Assembly: GCF_001425705.1 (NCBI RefSeq) | Contig: NZ_LMDC01000001.1 | Coordinates: 186,001 to 250,000 of the forward strand | Origin: Pelomonas sp. Root1217 | GTDB taxonomy: Bacteria; Pseudomonadota; Gammaproteobacteria; Burkholderiales; Burkholderiaceae_C | DNA length: 64,000 nucleotides | Direction of reading: 5' to 3' | In this document: positions 9,020 to 18,954 of the stretch, in pieces | Position numbering within the stretch: the stretch's first letter is position 1 | How the letters are laid out: the number at the start of each line of letters is the position of its first letter | The notes under the pieces: generated by a model | The model's input: the letters and a program-made list of their open reading frames with translations, nothing else | Told to the model about the DNA's origin: nothing | The model's database searches: none | Made by a program: the position numbers and the translations under genes

Positions 9020-10417
9020 ATGACCGATACCGCTTTCGACCGCCTGCCTCTCAGCCCCGCCATGCTGGCCAACCTCGGCCAGCTCGGCTACACGCAGATG
9101 ACGCCCATCCAGGCGGGCAGCCTGCCGCTGGCGCTGGCCGGCAAGGATGTCATCGGCGAAGCGCAGACCGGCTCGGGCAAGACGGCCGCCTTCGCCATCG
9201 CACTGCTGCATCGGCTCAAGGCCGACCTGCCTCGCGTGCAGGCGCTGGTGCTGTGCCCCACGCGCGAGCTGGCCGACCAGGTCACGCAGGAGATCCGCCG
9301 CCTGGCCCGCGCGGCCGACAACATCAAGGTGCTGAGCCTGTGCGGTGGCAACCCCATGAAGCCGCAGATCGAGAGCCTGTCCTTCGGCGCCCACATCGTC
9401 GTCGGCACGCCGGGCCGCCTCATCGACCACCTGGAGCGCGACACGCTGGACCTGTCGGCGCTCAACACGCTGGTGCTGGACGAGGCCGACCGCATGCTGG
9501 ACATGGGCTTCCTGGACGACATCAAAGCGATTGCCAAGCGAGCGCCCGCCAACCGGCAGACGCTGCTGTTCTCTGCGACTTTCCCCGAAGGCGTGACCGA
9601 GATTGCGGCCAAGTTCATGCGCGAGCCGCAGACGGTCAAGGTTGCCGGCTCAACGAGTGCTGCCGCATCCACCATCCGCCAGATCGCCTTCGAGGTGGGC
9701 GAGAGCGAGCGGCTGGACGCCGTGCCGCGCCTGCTGCGTGCCTTCCGGCCCGAGTCGACCATCGCCTTCTGCAACACCAAGCAGCAGTGCCGCGACCTGG
9801 AGGCCGTACTCGCCGCGCAAGGATTCATCGCGCTGGCCCTGCATGGCGACCTGGAACAGCGTGACCGCGACCAAGTGCTGATCCAGTTCGCCAACCGCAG
9901 CGCCTCGGTGCTGGTGGCCACCGACGTGGCCGCGCGGGGCCTGGACATCGCCAACCTGGCCTGCGTCATCAACGTCGACATCAGTGCCGACGTCGAGCAG
10001 CATGTGCACCGCATCGGCCGCACTGGCCGAGCGGGTGCAGAGGGTCTGGCGCTGAGCCTGGCCAGCCTGGACGAGATGGGCCGCATCGGCCGCATCGAGC
10101 AGCTGCAGGGCCAGGAGTTCAAGTGGGAGCCGCTGGACGGTCTGAAGGACGCCCCCGGCGGGCCGCTGCTGCCGGCCATGGACACGCTGCAGATCCTGGG
10201 CGGCCGCAAGGAGAAGATCCGCCCCGGGGACATCCTGGGCGCGCTGACCGGCGAGGCCGGTTTTGCCGGCACGCAGATCGGCAAGATCAATGTGACCGAC
10301 TTCCACAGCTATGTGGCCGTGGAGCGCGACATTGCCAAGGAGGCGGTGCGCCGGCTGTCGCTCGGCAAGCTCAAGGGGCGCAAGGTCAAGGTCCGCCGGA
10401 TGGCCGACCTCGAATAA
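9020..10417 (+). CDS. dbpA: ATP-dependent RNA helicase DbpA
   Basis: The 465-residue DEAD-box protein shows motif Q (MTPIQ), motif I (AQTGSGKT), motif II (LDEADRMLDMGF), SAT, and motif VI (HRIGRTGRAG). The last ~75 residues form the DbpA RNA-binding domain, ending GRKVKVRRM. That domain directs the enzyme to hairpin 92 of 23S rRNA during assembly of the large ribosomal subunit. It starts 20 bp after yciH and is probably in the same transcript. The C-terminal domain separates it from RhlE and other DEAD-box relatives. Confidence 0.95.
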   Translation: MTDTAFDRLPLSPAMLANLGQLGYTQMTPIQAGSLPLALAGKDVIGEAQTGSGKTAAFAIALLHRLKADLPRVQALVLCPTRELADQVTQEIRRLARAADNIKVLSLCGGNPMKPQIESLSFGAHIVVGTPGRLIDHLERDTLDLSALNTLVLDEADRMLDMGFLDDIKAIAKRAPANRQTLLFSATFPEGVTEIAAKFMREPQTVKVAGSTSAAASTIRQIAFEVGESERLDAVPRLLRAFRPESTIAFCNTKQQCRDLEAVLAAQGFIALALHGDLEQRDRDQVLIQFANRSASVLVATDVAARGLDIANLACVINVDISADVEQHVHRIGRTGRAGAEGLALSLASLDEMGRIGRIEQLQGQEFKWEPLDGLKDAPGGPLLPAMDTLQILGGRKEKIRPGDILGALTGEAGFAGTQIGKINVTDFHSYVAVERDIAKEAVRRLSLGKLKGRKVKVRRMADLE

Positions 10418-10423
10418 CAGGCG

Positions 10424-10927
10424 CTAATTCAGCCCCTGCTTGGCCCGTTCGCGGGCCATGTAGTTGGCTTGGTCGCGATCACGATCTCGCTGCACGCGGG
10501 CTTCGCGGGTTTCCCAGTCGCCGCAGCTGAAATAGGAGCCGCCGAACAGCCAGCCCAGCAGGCTGGAGTCGTCGACCGCTTTGCCTTCACCGCCGGTGCA
10601 GACCATCGCCGCCTTGGAGCTGCTCTGCTCGGTCAGGGCTTCCTGCACGAGCATGGAGCGCGACATCAGCACCGAGGCCGGCATGCCCATGGCCAGCAGC
10701 ACGCCGCCGATGACAACGCCCTTGGCCCAGCGCGGCAGCGCGCCGCTGGCGGAGGGAGCGGGTGCCGCCGCCGGACGCGTGGTTGCCGGCTGGGGCCGGT
10801 TGAAGGGAATCGTGGCGGCGAAAGACGTCGCTTCGGTTGCCGTGGTGGCGCCCGAGCGGCCGCCCGCGCCGCTCAGCAGCCGCGGCTGGGCAGTTCGTTG
10901 GAGCGGGTTGGTGGTGGCGGCTGGCAT
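10424..10927 (-). CDS. Hypothetical protein with one membrane segment
   Basis: No family is recognised. From ATG 10927 the product has 167 residues. It has a low-complexity Ala/Pro/Thr-rich N-terminal half, one hydrophobic segment (WAKGVVIGGVLLAMGMPASV) near the middle, and a C-terminal part with Cys residues and a strongly charged end (REARVQRDRDRDQ). A longer start at 11062 is open, but its added residues look like untranslated sequence. It is convergent with dbpA, with six bases between the stops. A signal-anchor or inner-membrane location is likely. Confidence 0.55.
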   Translation of the reverse strand: MPAATTNPLQRTAQPRLLSGAGGRSGATTATEATSFAATIPFNRPQPATTRPAAAPAPSASGALPRWAKGVVIGGVLLAMGMPASVLMSRSMLVQEALTEQSSSKAAMVCTGGEGKAVDDSSLLGWLFGGSYFSCGDWETREARVQRDRDRDQANYMARERAKQGLN

Positions 10928-11283
10928 GGGGTTCAAGGGCCTTCCGAAGAGGGCCGGAGGCGATGCTAGGGAGGCCGTTGCGGGTCGATTGTGAGCAATT
11001 GCAAGGTTGCGGCGCTGTAGGCGGAAATGCGTGGAGGAAGTCACGACCGGCAACCTGGTCACCCCTGGAGCGCATTGCCTGCGCCTGCGCCAGGCCTATG
11101 CGGACGGCTCAGCCGGCCTTTCCAGATCGAAGCGCTGCGCGAGCCGCTGCGTTAGGACTTGCTACGGGCGTGACATCTTGGCGCCCGGGCAGTCAACTGC
11201 GGGGGGCAGCAAGTTCTGCTGCGACCTTTTCACGCGCAAGGGGGCAATGCGGCGCCTAGTCTTCAAGCAAGACGAGGTGCCCC
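10928..11283. other. Intergenic stretch without a recognisable feature
   Basis: About 356 bp between the hypothetical membrane protein (minus) and the small gene at 11284 (plus). Short open frames exist on both strands but none looks coding. I see no tRNA, terminator or clear repeat. It presumably holds promoters for both divergent genes. Confidence 0.4.
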
Positions 11284-11508
11284 ATGAACTCACGCCCCAT
11301 GCCCCTGATGAGCGACAACTACGAGTTGCGCTTCGAGTCCCTGTTCCAAGCCGGCCGCGGATTGGCCTTTCCTTGTGACGCGCAGGGCGGCGTGCGCTTG
11401 GATGCCCTGAGCGACCGGGCGCGGCAGAACTATCTGTTCGCCCGGGCCGTCGTCGGCCGCGAATACGCCACGCCGATCGTGCTGCGCTGCGGTGGCGCCT
11501 GTGACTGA
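11284..11508 (+). CDS. Small conserved hypothetical protein
   Basis: The product has 74 residues, starting MNSRPMPLMSDNYELRFESL, with a soluble, mixed composition and a motif GLAFPCDAQGGVRLDALSDR. Similar small proteins occur in many Burkholderiales without known function, as far as I recall. A purine-rich stretch (gacgagg) lies before the ATG. It precedes a periplasmic binding-protein gene on the same strand, but the 70-bp gap does not show whether they are linked. Confidence 0.6.
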   Translation: MNSRPMPLMSDNYELRFESLFQAGRGLAFPCDAQGGVRLDALSDRARQNYLFARAVVGREYATPIVLRCGGACD

Positions 11509-11577
11509 GCAGGTCTGCGATCCGCTCCTTTGCGCCAGATCAAGTGCCGGGCTGTCTGGCCCTGATGCAATGTCTGC

Positions 11578-12378
11578 ATGCACAAAAAATCGGGGGGCTC
11601 GCCCCAGGGCTTGATGGCCGTGCGCCGGCGCACGGTGTGCGCCGCAGGCCTGTCGCTTGGGGTGCCGGCCGGGCCGCTGCGTGCGGCCGAAGGCTTCGTG
11701 CTGCGCATCCAGACCATCCAGTCCGAGCCGTTCGGCAGCATTGGGCCTCAGGGGCCGCGCGGTCTGATGTACGACATCGGCAACCTGATTGCCCAGCGTG
11801 CCGGTCTGACGGCGCAGAACCGTGTGGTGCCCTATGCCCGCACGGTGCTCAGCCTGCAGGATGGCACGTCTGATGTGGTGCTGCGTTTTTCCAACGACGA
11901 GCTCAAGGCCATCGCTCACCAGGTGGCGCCGGTGCTGACCCTGCCGACGATGGTGGTGAGTCGTCGTGACGCCCCGCTGCGGCGGCTGGAGGACCTGGCG
12001 CATCTGTCCCTGGCCGTGCCGCGCAGCTTCCCGATGCCCGATAGCCTGGCCGGCCTGCCTGGGCTTCGCGTGCAGTCGGTGAACAACAATGAACATTCCG
12101 TCCAGATGCTGATGGGCAGGCGCGTGGACGCCGCCTATGGCAGCAATCTGGGGCTGTTTGGCGCGGCACGGGGACTGGGTCTGCGCATGGAGGAATTCGC
12201 GCGGCCCTTGCTCGTGGAGCGGCAGGCCTTCTGGCTGCATCTGTCCCGGCGCAGTGCCACGCCCGAGCTGGTTGATCGACTGATGAAGGCTGTCGAGTCC
12301 CTGCAACGCGACGGCAGCATCAATCGTCTCTACCAGCTCGCGCTGCAGGAGTTCGGCGACGACCGCATGCCGGCCTGA
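11578..12378 (+). CDS. Periplasmic substrate-binding protein (amino-acid ABC transporter type)
   Basis: The 266-residue product is a periplasmic binding protein of the bacterial extracellular solute-binding family 3. After a short N-terminal extension it has a twin-arginine-like or Sec leader (VRRRTVCAAGLSLG) ending near AAEG. Lobe motifs include RGLMYDIGNLIAQRAG and a C-terminal helix with DGSINRLYQLALQEF. No permease or ATPase gene is adjacent, so it is an orphan receptor or sensor-type protein. A second orphan of similar kind is at 34721. The ligand is unknown. Confidence 0.72.
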   Translation: MHKKSGGSPQGLMAVRRRTVCAAGLSLGVPAGPLRAAEGFVLRIQTIQSEPFGSIGPQGPRGLMYDIGNLIAQRAGLTAQNRVVPYARTVLSLQDGTSDVVLRFSNDELKAIAHQVAPVLTLPTMVVSRRDAPLRRLEDLAHLSLAVPRSFPMPDSLAGLPGLRVQSVNNNEHSVQMLMGRRVDAAYGSNLGLFGAARGLGLRMEEFARPLLVERQAFWLHLSRRSATPELVDRLMKAVESLQRDGSINRLYQLALQEFGDDRMPA

Positions 12379-12394
12379 AGGCCGGCGTGTTCGG

Positions 12395-14164
12395 TCAGCG
12401 GCTGAAGCTGTCCTTCAACCCGGTGATCTTGTTGAACACCGGCTTGTCGGCACGGTGGTCGACGCGGTCGGTCACGAAGTAGCCATGGCGTTCGAATTGC
12501 CAGCGCTGGTCGGCTGCGGCACCGGCCAGCGACGGCTCGACGAAGGCCTGCACCACACGCAGCGAATTCGGGTTCAGGAACTCGATGAAGTCGCGCCCGC
12601 CGGCATCGGGCTGGGGTTCGGCGAACAGGCGCTCGTACAGGCGCACTTCGGCCGCCACGGCCTCGTGAGCGCCGACCCAGCCGATCGTGCCCTTGACCTT
12701 CACTGCGTCGGCACCGGGTGTGCCACTCTTGGTGTCGGGGATGACGGTGGCGAGCGCGGCGGTGATGTTGCCCGCGGCGTCCTTCTCGGCGCCGGTGCAT
12801 TCGATGATGTAGCCGGCCTTCAGGCGCACCTTGTTGCCCGGGAACAAGCGGAAATAGCCCTTGGGCGGCACTTCGACGAAGTCTTCGGCCTCGATCCACA
12901 GCTCGGGGCCGAGCGAGAACTTGCGCTGGCCGAGTTCCGGCTTGTGCGGGTGGGCGGCGGTCTCGCAGAGCTCGCGGTGGTCGGCGCTGCCGAAGACCTC
13001 GGCGTAGTTGGTCAGCTTCAACTTGAGCGGCTGCAGCACGGCAAAGGCGCGCGGTGCCTGCGGCTCCAGGTCGGCGCGCAGGGCCTGGTCGAGCACGGTG
13101 TCGTCGATCCAGGCGTTCTGCTTGCTGGCACCGGTGGACTCGACCATGGCGCGCACGCTGGCCGGCGTGAAGCCGCGGCGGCGCAGGCCCACCAGCGTCG
13201 GCATGCGCGGGTCGTCCCAGCCGCTGACGTGACCTTCTTCCACCAACTGGCGCAGTTTGCGCTTGCTGGTGACGACGTAGTTCAGGTTCAGGCGGCCGAA
13301 CTCGATCTGCTGCGGCAGCGGCCGGGCCAGCAGGCCGAGGTCCGCGAGGTGCTCCAGCAGCCAGTCGTAGAAGGGGCGCTGGTCCTCGAATTCCAGCGTG
13401 CAGATGCTGTGCGTGATGCGCTCCAGCGCGTCCTCGATCGGGTGGGCAAAGGTGTACATCGGGTAGATGCACCACTTGTTGCCGGTTGCGTGGTGTTCCG
13501 CATGCTTGATGCGATACAGCGTCGGGTCGCGCAGGTTGATATTGGGCGAGGCCATGTCGATCCTGGCGCGCAGCACCATGGCACCGTCGCCGTGCTGGCC
13601 GTCCCGCATCTCGCGCAGGCGGGCCAGGTTCTCGGCCGGCGTGCGGTCGCGGAAGGGGCTGTTGACGCCGGGCCGGCCGAAGTCGCCGCGGTTGGCGCGC
13701 ATGTCCTCGGCGCTCTGCTCGTCGACATAGGCATGGCCGGCGTTGACCAGGGCCTCGGCGGCGGCGTACATGAAGTCGAAATAGCTGCTGGCCTCGAACA
13801 GGTTGTCGCCCCAACTCCAGCCCAGCCACTGCACCATTTCCTTGATGGCGTTGACGTACTCCAGCTCTTCCTTCTCGGGGTTGGTGTCGTCAAAGCGCAG
13901 GTGGCAGGCGCCGCTGTAGTCGCGCGCCAGGCCGAAGTTCAGGCAGACGCTCTTGGCGTGGCCGATGTGCAGATAGCCGTTCGGTTCGGGCGGGAAACGG
14001 GTGCGGATGCGCGCTTCATCGAGCGGGCCGGCCGCGTGATGGGCGGCGTCGCCCGGCGTGCCGGCGAAGTGGCGGCCGGCAAAGGCGCCGGTTTCGAGGT
14101 CGTGCTCGATGCGCTGGCGCAGGAAGTTCGTCGCGGGGGCGGCGGGGGCGGCAGGGTTGCTCAT
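12395..14164 (-). CDS. glnS: Glutaminyl-tRNA synthetase
   Basis: The 589-residue class I synthetase carries the HIGH-type motif in PPEPNGYLHIGHAKS (about residues 56-70) and the KMSKS-type motif in VVTSKRKLRQL. A C-terminal beta-barrel anticodon-binding domain follows. It charges tRNA-Gln with glutamine directly, as in most beta- and gammaproteobacteria. The start ATG follows a short leader with a GC-rich stem-loop (14185-14206). Length is a little above the Escherichia coli enzyme, with an added N-terminal Ala/Pro stretch. Confidence 0.96.
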   Translation of the reverse strand: MSNPAAPAAPATNFLRQRIEHDLETGAFAGRHFAGTPGDAAHHAAGPLDEARIRTRFPPEPNGYLHIGHAKSVCLNFGLARDYSGACHLRFDDTNPEKEELEYVNAIKEMVQWLGWSWGDNLFEASSYFDFMYAAAEALVNAGHAYVDEQSAEDMRANRGDFGRPGVNSPFRDRTPAENLARLREMRDGQHGDGAMVLRARIDMASPNINLRDPTLYRIKHAEHHATGNKWCIYPMYTFAHPIEDALERITHSICTLEFEDQRPFYDWLLEHLADLGLLARPLPQQIEFGRLNLNYVVTSKRKLRQLVEEGHVSGWDDPRMPTLVGLRRRGFTPASVRAMVESTGASKQNAWIDDTVLDQALRADLEPQAPRAFAVLQPLKLKLTNYAEVFGSADHRELCETAAHPHKPELGQRKFSLGPELWIEAEDFVEVPPKGYFRLFPGNKVRLKAGYIIECTGAEKDAAGNITAALATVIPDTKSGTPGADAVKVKGTIGWVGAHEAVAAEVRLYERLFAEPQPDAGGRDFIEFLNPNSLRVVQAFVEPSLAGAAADQRWQFERHGYFVTDRVDHRADKPVFNKITGLKDSFSR

Positions 14165-14184
14165 CGTCGGCTTTGGAAATGGAA

Positions 14185-14206
14185 GCGGGCCGCTTTTCCG
14201 GCCCGC
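14185..14206 (-). other. GC-rich stem-loop upstream of glnS
   Basis: GCGGGCCG (14185-14192) and CGGCCCGC (14199-14206) form a perfect 8-bp stem with a 6-base loop, about 20 bases before the glnS start on the minus strand. It lies just after the stop of the upstream membrane-protein gene. It may terminate that gene or be a leader structure; no clean U-tract follows. Confidence 0.4.
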
Positions 14207-14219
14207 GATGGCGACGATT

Positions 14220-15035
14220 CTAAGGACGGGGCTGCTCGGCCCTCAGCGGCAGCCTCACGTGGGCCAGGCCAATGCTGATCCAGACGGCCACGCTGAAGTA
14301 CAGCGTCATCCAGACCACCTCGCTGCGCCAGTGCGCCCAGTCATGCGACACCGTCCAACGGCTGCCGGCGTCGGCCATGCCCGCCGCGAGGCCGGGGTAG
14401 GTCCGCCCGGCGGCCTCGTCGGCCAGCCAGCGCGCCCAATACATGGGCACGTCGATCGCGAACATATAGGCCGCGTAGAGCGAACCTGCCACGATGGCCA
14501 GGCCCAGCCAGCGCCGCGCCGCCCGCGTGGCGTGCGGCCACATGGCCAGCAGCGCCAGCACGCTGAGCAGGGCGACCGTGCCCCACAGGGTCTCCTCGAC
14601 GACATGGCCGATGTTGCGCGTCGTCAGCACGGCATACCAGGAATTGATCTCGGCAATGGCGATCAGCGGCACGACGGCATGGGCCACCCACAGGCCGAAG
14701 CGCTGCCCGGTCGTGATCGCGGCGCCGCGCAGCAGCAGCGCCCATTGCGCGGCAAAGCTCAGCTCCGCAATGGTGGCGACGGTGCGACCGACCAGCACGC
14801 TCGATGCCCAGCTGTCCACCATGACGACCCGCGGCACGTCGAAGACCGGCAGCAGGGAGCGGTAGCCGCAGCCCAGCACATACAGGGCCGACAGCAGCAA
14901 TTGCAGGCGCTGGTGGGGCCAGGTTGTCCCATCGGGCCGATTGCGGTGCAGCCAGGCGGTCGAGGCTGTCCAGGCGATGAGATTGATGCCGGCGATGGCG
15001 CAGAGCAGATGCCACCAGTAGGTTGCGTCAGGCAT
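14220..15035 (-). CDS. Hypothetical multi-pass membrane protein
   Basis: The 271-residue product from ATG 15035 contains about six or seven hydrophobic segments, starting WWHLLCAIAGINLIAWTAS, and ends with a short charged tail. No family is recognised. The frame is open further upstream, but the added residues are Arg/His-rich and overlap the 84-residue gene, so the internal ATG is preferred. It lies 10 bp after that small gene's stop and may be co-transcribed with it. Confidence 0.6.
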   Translation of the reverse strand: MPDATYWWHLLCAIAGINLIAWTASTAWLHRNRPDGTTWPHQRLQLLLSALYVLGCGYRSLLPVFDVPRVVMVDSWASSVLVGRTVATIAELSFAAQWALLLRGAAITTGQRFGLWVAHAVVPLIAIAEINSWYAVLTTRNIGHVVEETLWGTVALLSVLALLAMWPHATRAARRWLGLAIVAGSLYAAYMFAIDVPMYWARWLADEAAGRTYPGLAAGMADAGSRWTVSHDWAHWRSEVVWMTLYFSVAVWISIGLAHVRLPLRAEQPRP

Positions 15036-15045
15036 GGTGTTCTCC

Positions 15046-15300
15046 TCAGCCCGCCTTCGGTGGCCGCCCCGTCTTGACCGGCTCCAGCCGGTCCAGCGCC
15101 GCAGCCAGGGACTGGGCATCCAGCAATGCGAGTGCCTGCAACCCGGCGCGCAGCAGCTCGCTTTTCTTGGCTTCACGCTTCACGTCGTGCAAGCGCAGCT
15201 TGAGTTCCTTGAGCAACGCGTAGTCGGCTTCAGGCATGGTGAAGCCGTCGCGCACGAGCTTGGCGCGTTCGAGTGGAGCGGGTTTGCGGGCATGGCTCAT
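15046..15300 (-). CDS. Small putative ribbon-helix-helix-like DNA-binding protein
   Basis: The 84-residue basic protein contains TMPEADYALLKELKLRLHD followed by REAKKSELLRAGLQALALL. That is the strand-helix-helix pattern seen in Arc/MetJ-type small regulators. It ends in a basic GRPPK tail. A perfect palindrome, GAAACCG-6-CGGTTTC (15308-15327), lies 7 bp upstream of its ATG and looks like an autoregulatory operator. No toxin partner is adjacent; the downstream gene is a membrane protein. The DNA-binding role is inferred from pattern and context. Confidence 0.55.
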   Translation of the reverse strand: MSHARKPAPLERAKLVRDGFTMPEADYALLKELKLRLHDVKREAKKSELLRAGLQALALLDAQSLAAALDRLEPVKTGRPPKAG

Positions 15301-15307
15301 AAAGATG

Positions 15308-15327
15308 GAAACCGTTTATACGGTTTC
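15308..15327. promoter_or_regulatory. Palindrome at the start of the 84-residue gene, candidate operator
   Basis: GAAACCG (15308-15314) and CGGTTTC (15321-15327) form a perfect inverted repeat around TTTATA. The inner AT-rich core is unusual in this GC-rich genome and may overlap the -10 box of the minus-strand gene starting at 15300. Confidence 0.5.
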
Positions 15328-15351
15328 TATCCCGGCCCCGCTATCGCGCGG

Positions 15352-16134
15352 CTACAAGGCTTTGAAACGATTTGCGTGCACGCGGCTGACGGTCAGCTTC
15401 TCGGGCCGCTGGCGCAGCTCCAGCAGCACCGTGCCGTTCTCCTGGCGCAATGCGCGCGCGACGGCGTCGATGTGCACGACGGTGGAGCGGTGCACCTGCC
15501 AAAAGCGTTCAGGGTCGAGCTGCGGTAGCAGTTCGCGCAGCGAGACACGCACCCAGTAGTCGCGCCCGATCGTCACGGCGCGCACGTATTTGTCGGCGGC
15601 TTCCAGGTAGACGATGTCGTCCAGCGGCACCAGCTCGATGGCATCGCCGATGGCGGCCTGCAGATGGCGCAGCCGTGGCACGGGCGTGATGGCCTGGGTC
15701 AGCAACTGGCGCAGCGAGGCCAGCGTCGCGTCACCGGTGGCAGGCCCAGCCAGGCGGCCCCGCAGCCGCGCCACACACTGGGCCAGGCGCTCGGGCGTGA
15801 CGGGCTTGAGCAGATAGTCGGCCGCGGCGGTCTCGAAGGCCTGCAGGGCGTACTGGTCATAGGCGGTCACGAAGACGAACAGGGGCAGGGCGCCCGCGTC
15901 CTCGGGCCAGTCCTCGCTGATGGCCTGGGCGGCCTCCAGGCCGGTCATGCCGGGCATGCGGATGTCGAGGAAGCAGACCTGCGGGCGGTGCTGCAGGGCC
16001 AGCTCGACGGCGGCCGTGCCGCTGCGGGCCTCGGCAACAACCTGCAGCCCAGGCCAGGCGGCGGCCAGTTCGGCGCGCAGGTTCTCGGCGAGCAGGGCTT
16101 CGTCTTCGGCGATCAGGGCGGTGGCGGTGGTCAT
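15352..16134 (-). CDS. LytTR-family response regulator
   Basis: The 260-residue protein has a receiver domain (about residues 5-125) with the phospho-acceptor Asp in VCFLDIRMPGMTG. A C-terminal LytTR DNA-binding domain follows (about 165-258), with the typical DDIVYLEAADKYVR and FWQVHRSTVVHID segments. Its start overlaps the stop of the histidine kinase gene by four bases (ATGA), so the two form one two-component system. AlgR/LytR-type pairs control cell-surface or autolysis genes in many bacteria; the targets here are not visible. Confidence 0.92.
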   Translation of the reverse strand: MTTATALIAEDEALLAENLRAELAAAWPGLQVVAEARSGTAAVELALQHRPQVCFLDIRMPGMTGLEAAQAISEDWPEDAGALPLFVFVTAYDQYALQAFETAAADYLLKPVTPERLAQCVARLRGRLAGPATGDATLASLRQLLTQAITPVPRLRHLQAAIGDAIELVPLDDIVYLEAADKYVRAVTIGRDYWVRVSLRELLPQLDPERFWQVHRSTVVHIDAVARALRQENGTVLLELRQRPEKLTVSRVHANRFKAL

Positions 16135-17204
16135 GCGGGGATCTCGATGCGGGCGACGCTGCCGCCGCCGGTTTGAGGTTTCAGCTCGAAGCTCGCGGCG
16201 GCGCCGTAGCGTTGCGCCAGGCGCTCGCGAACCTGGGCCAGGCCAAAGCCCGTGCCGACGCTGGTCAGCTCGGTCGCGCCCGCCAGCCCGGCGCCGCTGT
16301 CCGCCACTTCAAGCACAAGGCGTTGGCCCTCGCGGGCCGCCGTCACGCGCAGCTCGCCGCCCTCCACATGGGGCTCCAGCCCATGCTTGATGGCGTTCTC
16401 CACCAGCGGCTGCAGCAGCAGCGGCGGGATGGCGACACCGCTCAGGTCGGCCGGCAGCGCCAGCTTCACACGCAGCCGCTCGCCCATGCGCAGCTGCATC
16501 AGCGCGAGGTAGTCCGACAGGCGCTCGAACTCCTCGCTGAGCGGGTGCTCGGTGGCGCGGCTGGCCTGCAGCGTGGCGCGCAGGTAGGCGATGAGCTGGT
16601 CCAGCATGCGCTGGGCCTCGTCGGGCCGCAGCTTGATCAGCACGCGCAGGTGGGCCAGCGTGTTGAACAGCATGTGGGGTTCGAGCTGGCTCTGCAGTAG
16701 CGTCAACCGCGCCTCGGCGGCCTGGCGCTGGGCCTGGGCCTGTTCCAGCTTCAGCGTCTGCAGCTTGAACAGCGACACGAAGAACAGCGTGGCCAGCAGC
16801 GAGATCAGCAGCGTGAAGCCGACCGACAACGCGACCCGCCGGTCACCCAGGTTCCATGGCTGCAGCGTGTGGTTGCCGCTGATCAGGTCGCCCAACCAGA
16901 GCCCGCCGCTGTAGCCGGCCAGGGCACCCAGCACGATGCAGGGCAGCATCCAGCCCCAACCCACCCAGCCGTGGCGCTGCTCCGGCAGATCGCCGCGCCA
17001 GCGGCGCAGCAGCCAGGCCAGCCCCGCCTGCAACAGCTGGATATAGGCCGAGATCTGCATGCCGACGGTGAACGAATACAGCATGCTCAGCTGCAGGCTG
17101 CCGCTGCCGCGGATCAGGTAGTTCAACAGACCGACGATGAAGCAGATCGCGACCGTGCCGCCGATGTGGGTCAGCCAGCTGTGCGAGGAGGTCGGGGGCG
17201 TCAT
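16131..17204 (-). CDS. LytS-type sensor histidine kinase
   Basis: The 357-residue protein has four or more N-terminal membrane segments (about residues 12-160). A His_kinase domain follows, with the phospho-acceptor His in QSQLEPHMLFNTLAHL (about residue 183), then an HATPase domain with the N-box LLQPLVENAIKHGLEPH and a G-box. There is no PAS or periplasmic sensor domain, so the signal is probably sensed in the membrane. It is translationally coupled to the LytTR regulator downstream. Confidence 0.92.
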   Translation of the reverse strand: MTPPTSSHSWLTHIGGTVAICFIVGLLNYLIRGSGSLQLSMLYSFTVGMQISAYIQLLQAGLAWLLRRWRGDLPEQRHGWVGWGWMLPCIVLGALAGYSGGLWLGDLISGNHTLQPWNLGDRRVALSVGFTLLISLLATLFFVSLFKLQTLKLEQAQAQRQAAEARLTLLQSQLEPHMLFNTLAHLRVLIKLRPDEAQRMLDQLIAYLRATLQASRATEHPLSEEFERLSDYLALMQLRMGERLRVKLALPADLSGVAIPPLLLQPLVENAIKHGLEPHVEGGELRVTAAREGQRLVLEVADSGAGLAGATELTSVGTGFGLAQVRERLAQRYGAAASFELKPQTGGGSVARIEIPA

Positions 17205-17284
17205 GGCGCCAGCATCATGGCGCCGGTGCGCCGCTGCCAGCGGCTTGCGATGAGCGGGGTTGGTGCGGCGTGGGAGGCGCCATG

Positions 17285-18841
<1,557 letters not shown>

Positions 18842-18954
18842 GGGAGGGTCTCCGGATCGGGGGGCAGCTGGGCTGCGGCGAGTCTAGCGGTCCGCCTCGA
18901 CCGCGTCGCCGCCCCCGGCCGCCACCCTCCGCAGGCCGCGATGCCCGCCCGCGC

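Noticed and set aside
15046-15300. A toxin-antitoxin antitoxin
   Set aside because: The neighbour downstream is a multi-pass membrane protein and no toxin-sized partner is present, so I kept only the DNA-binding suggestion.
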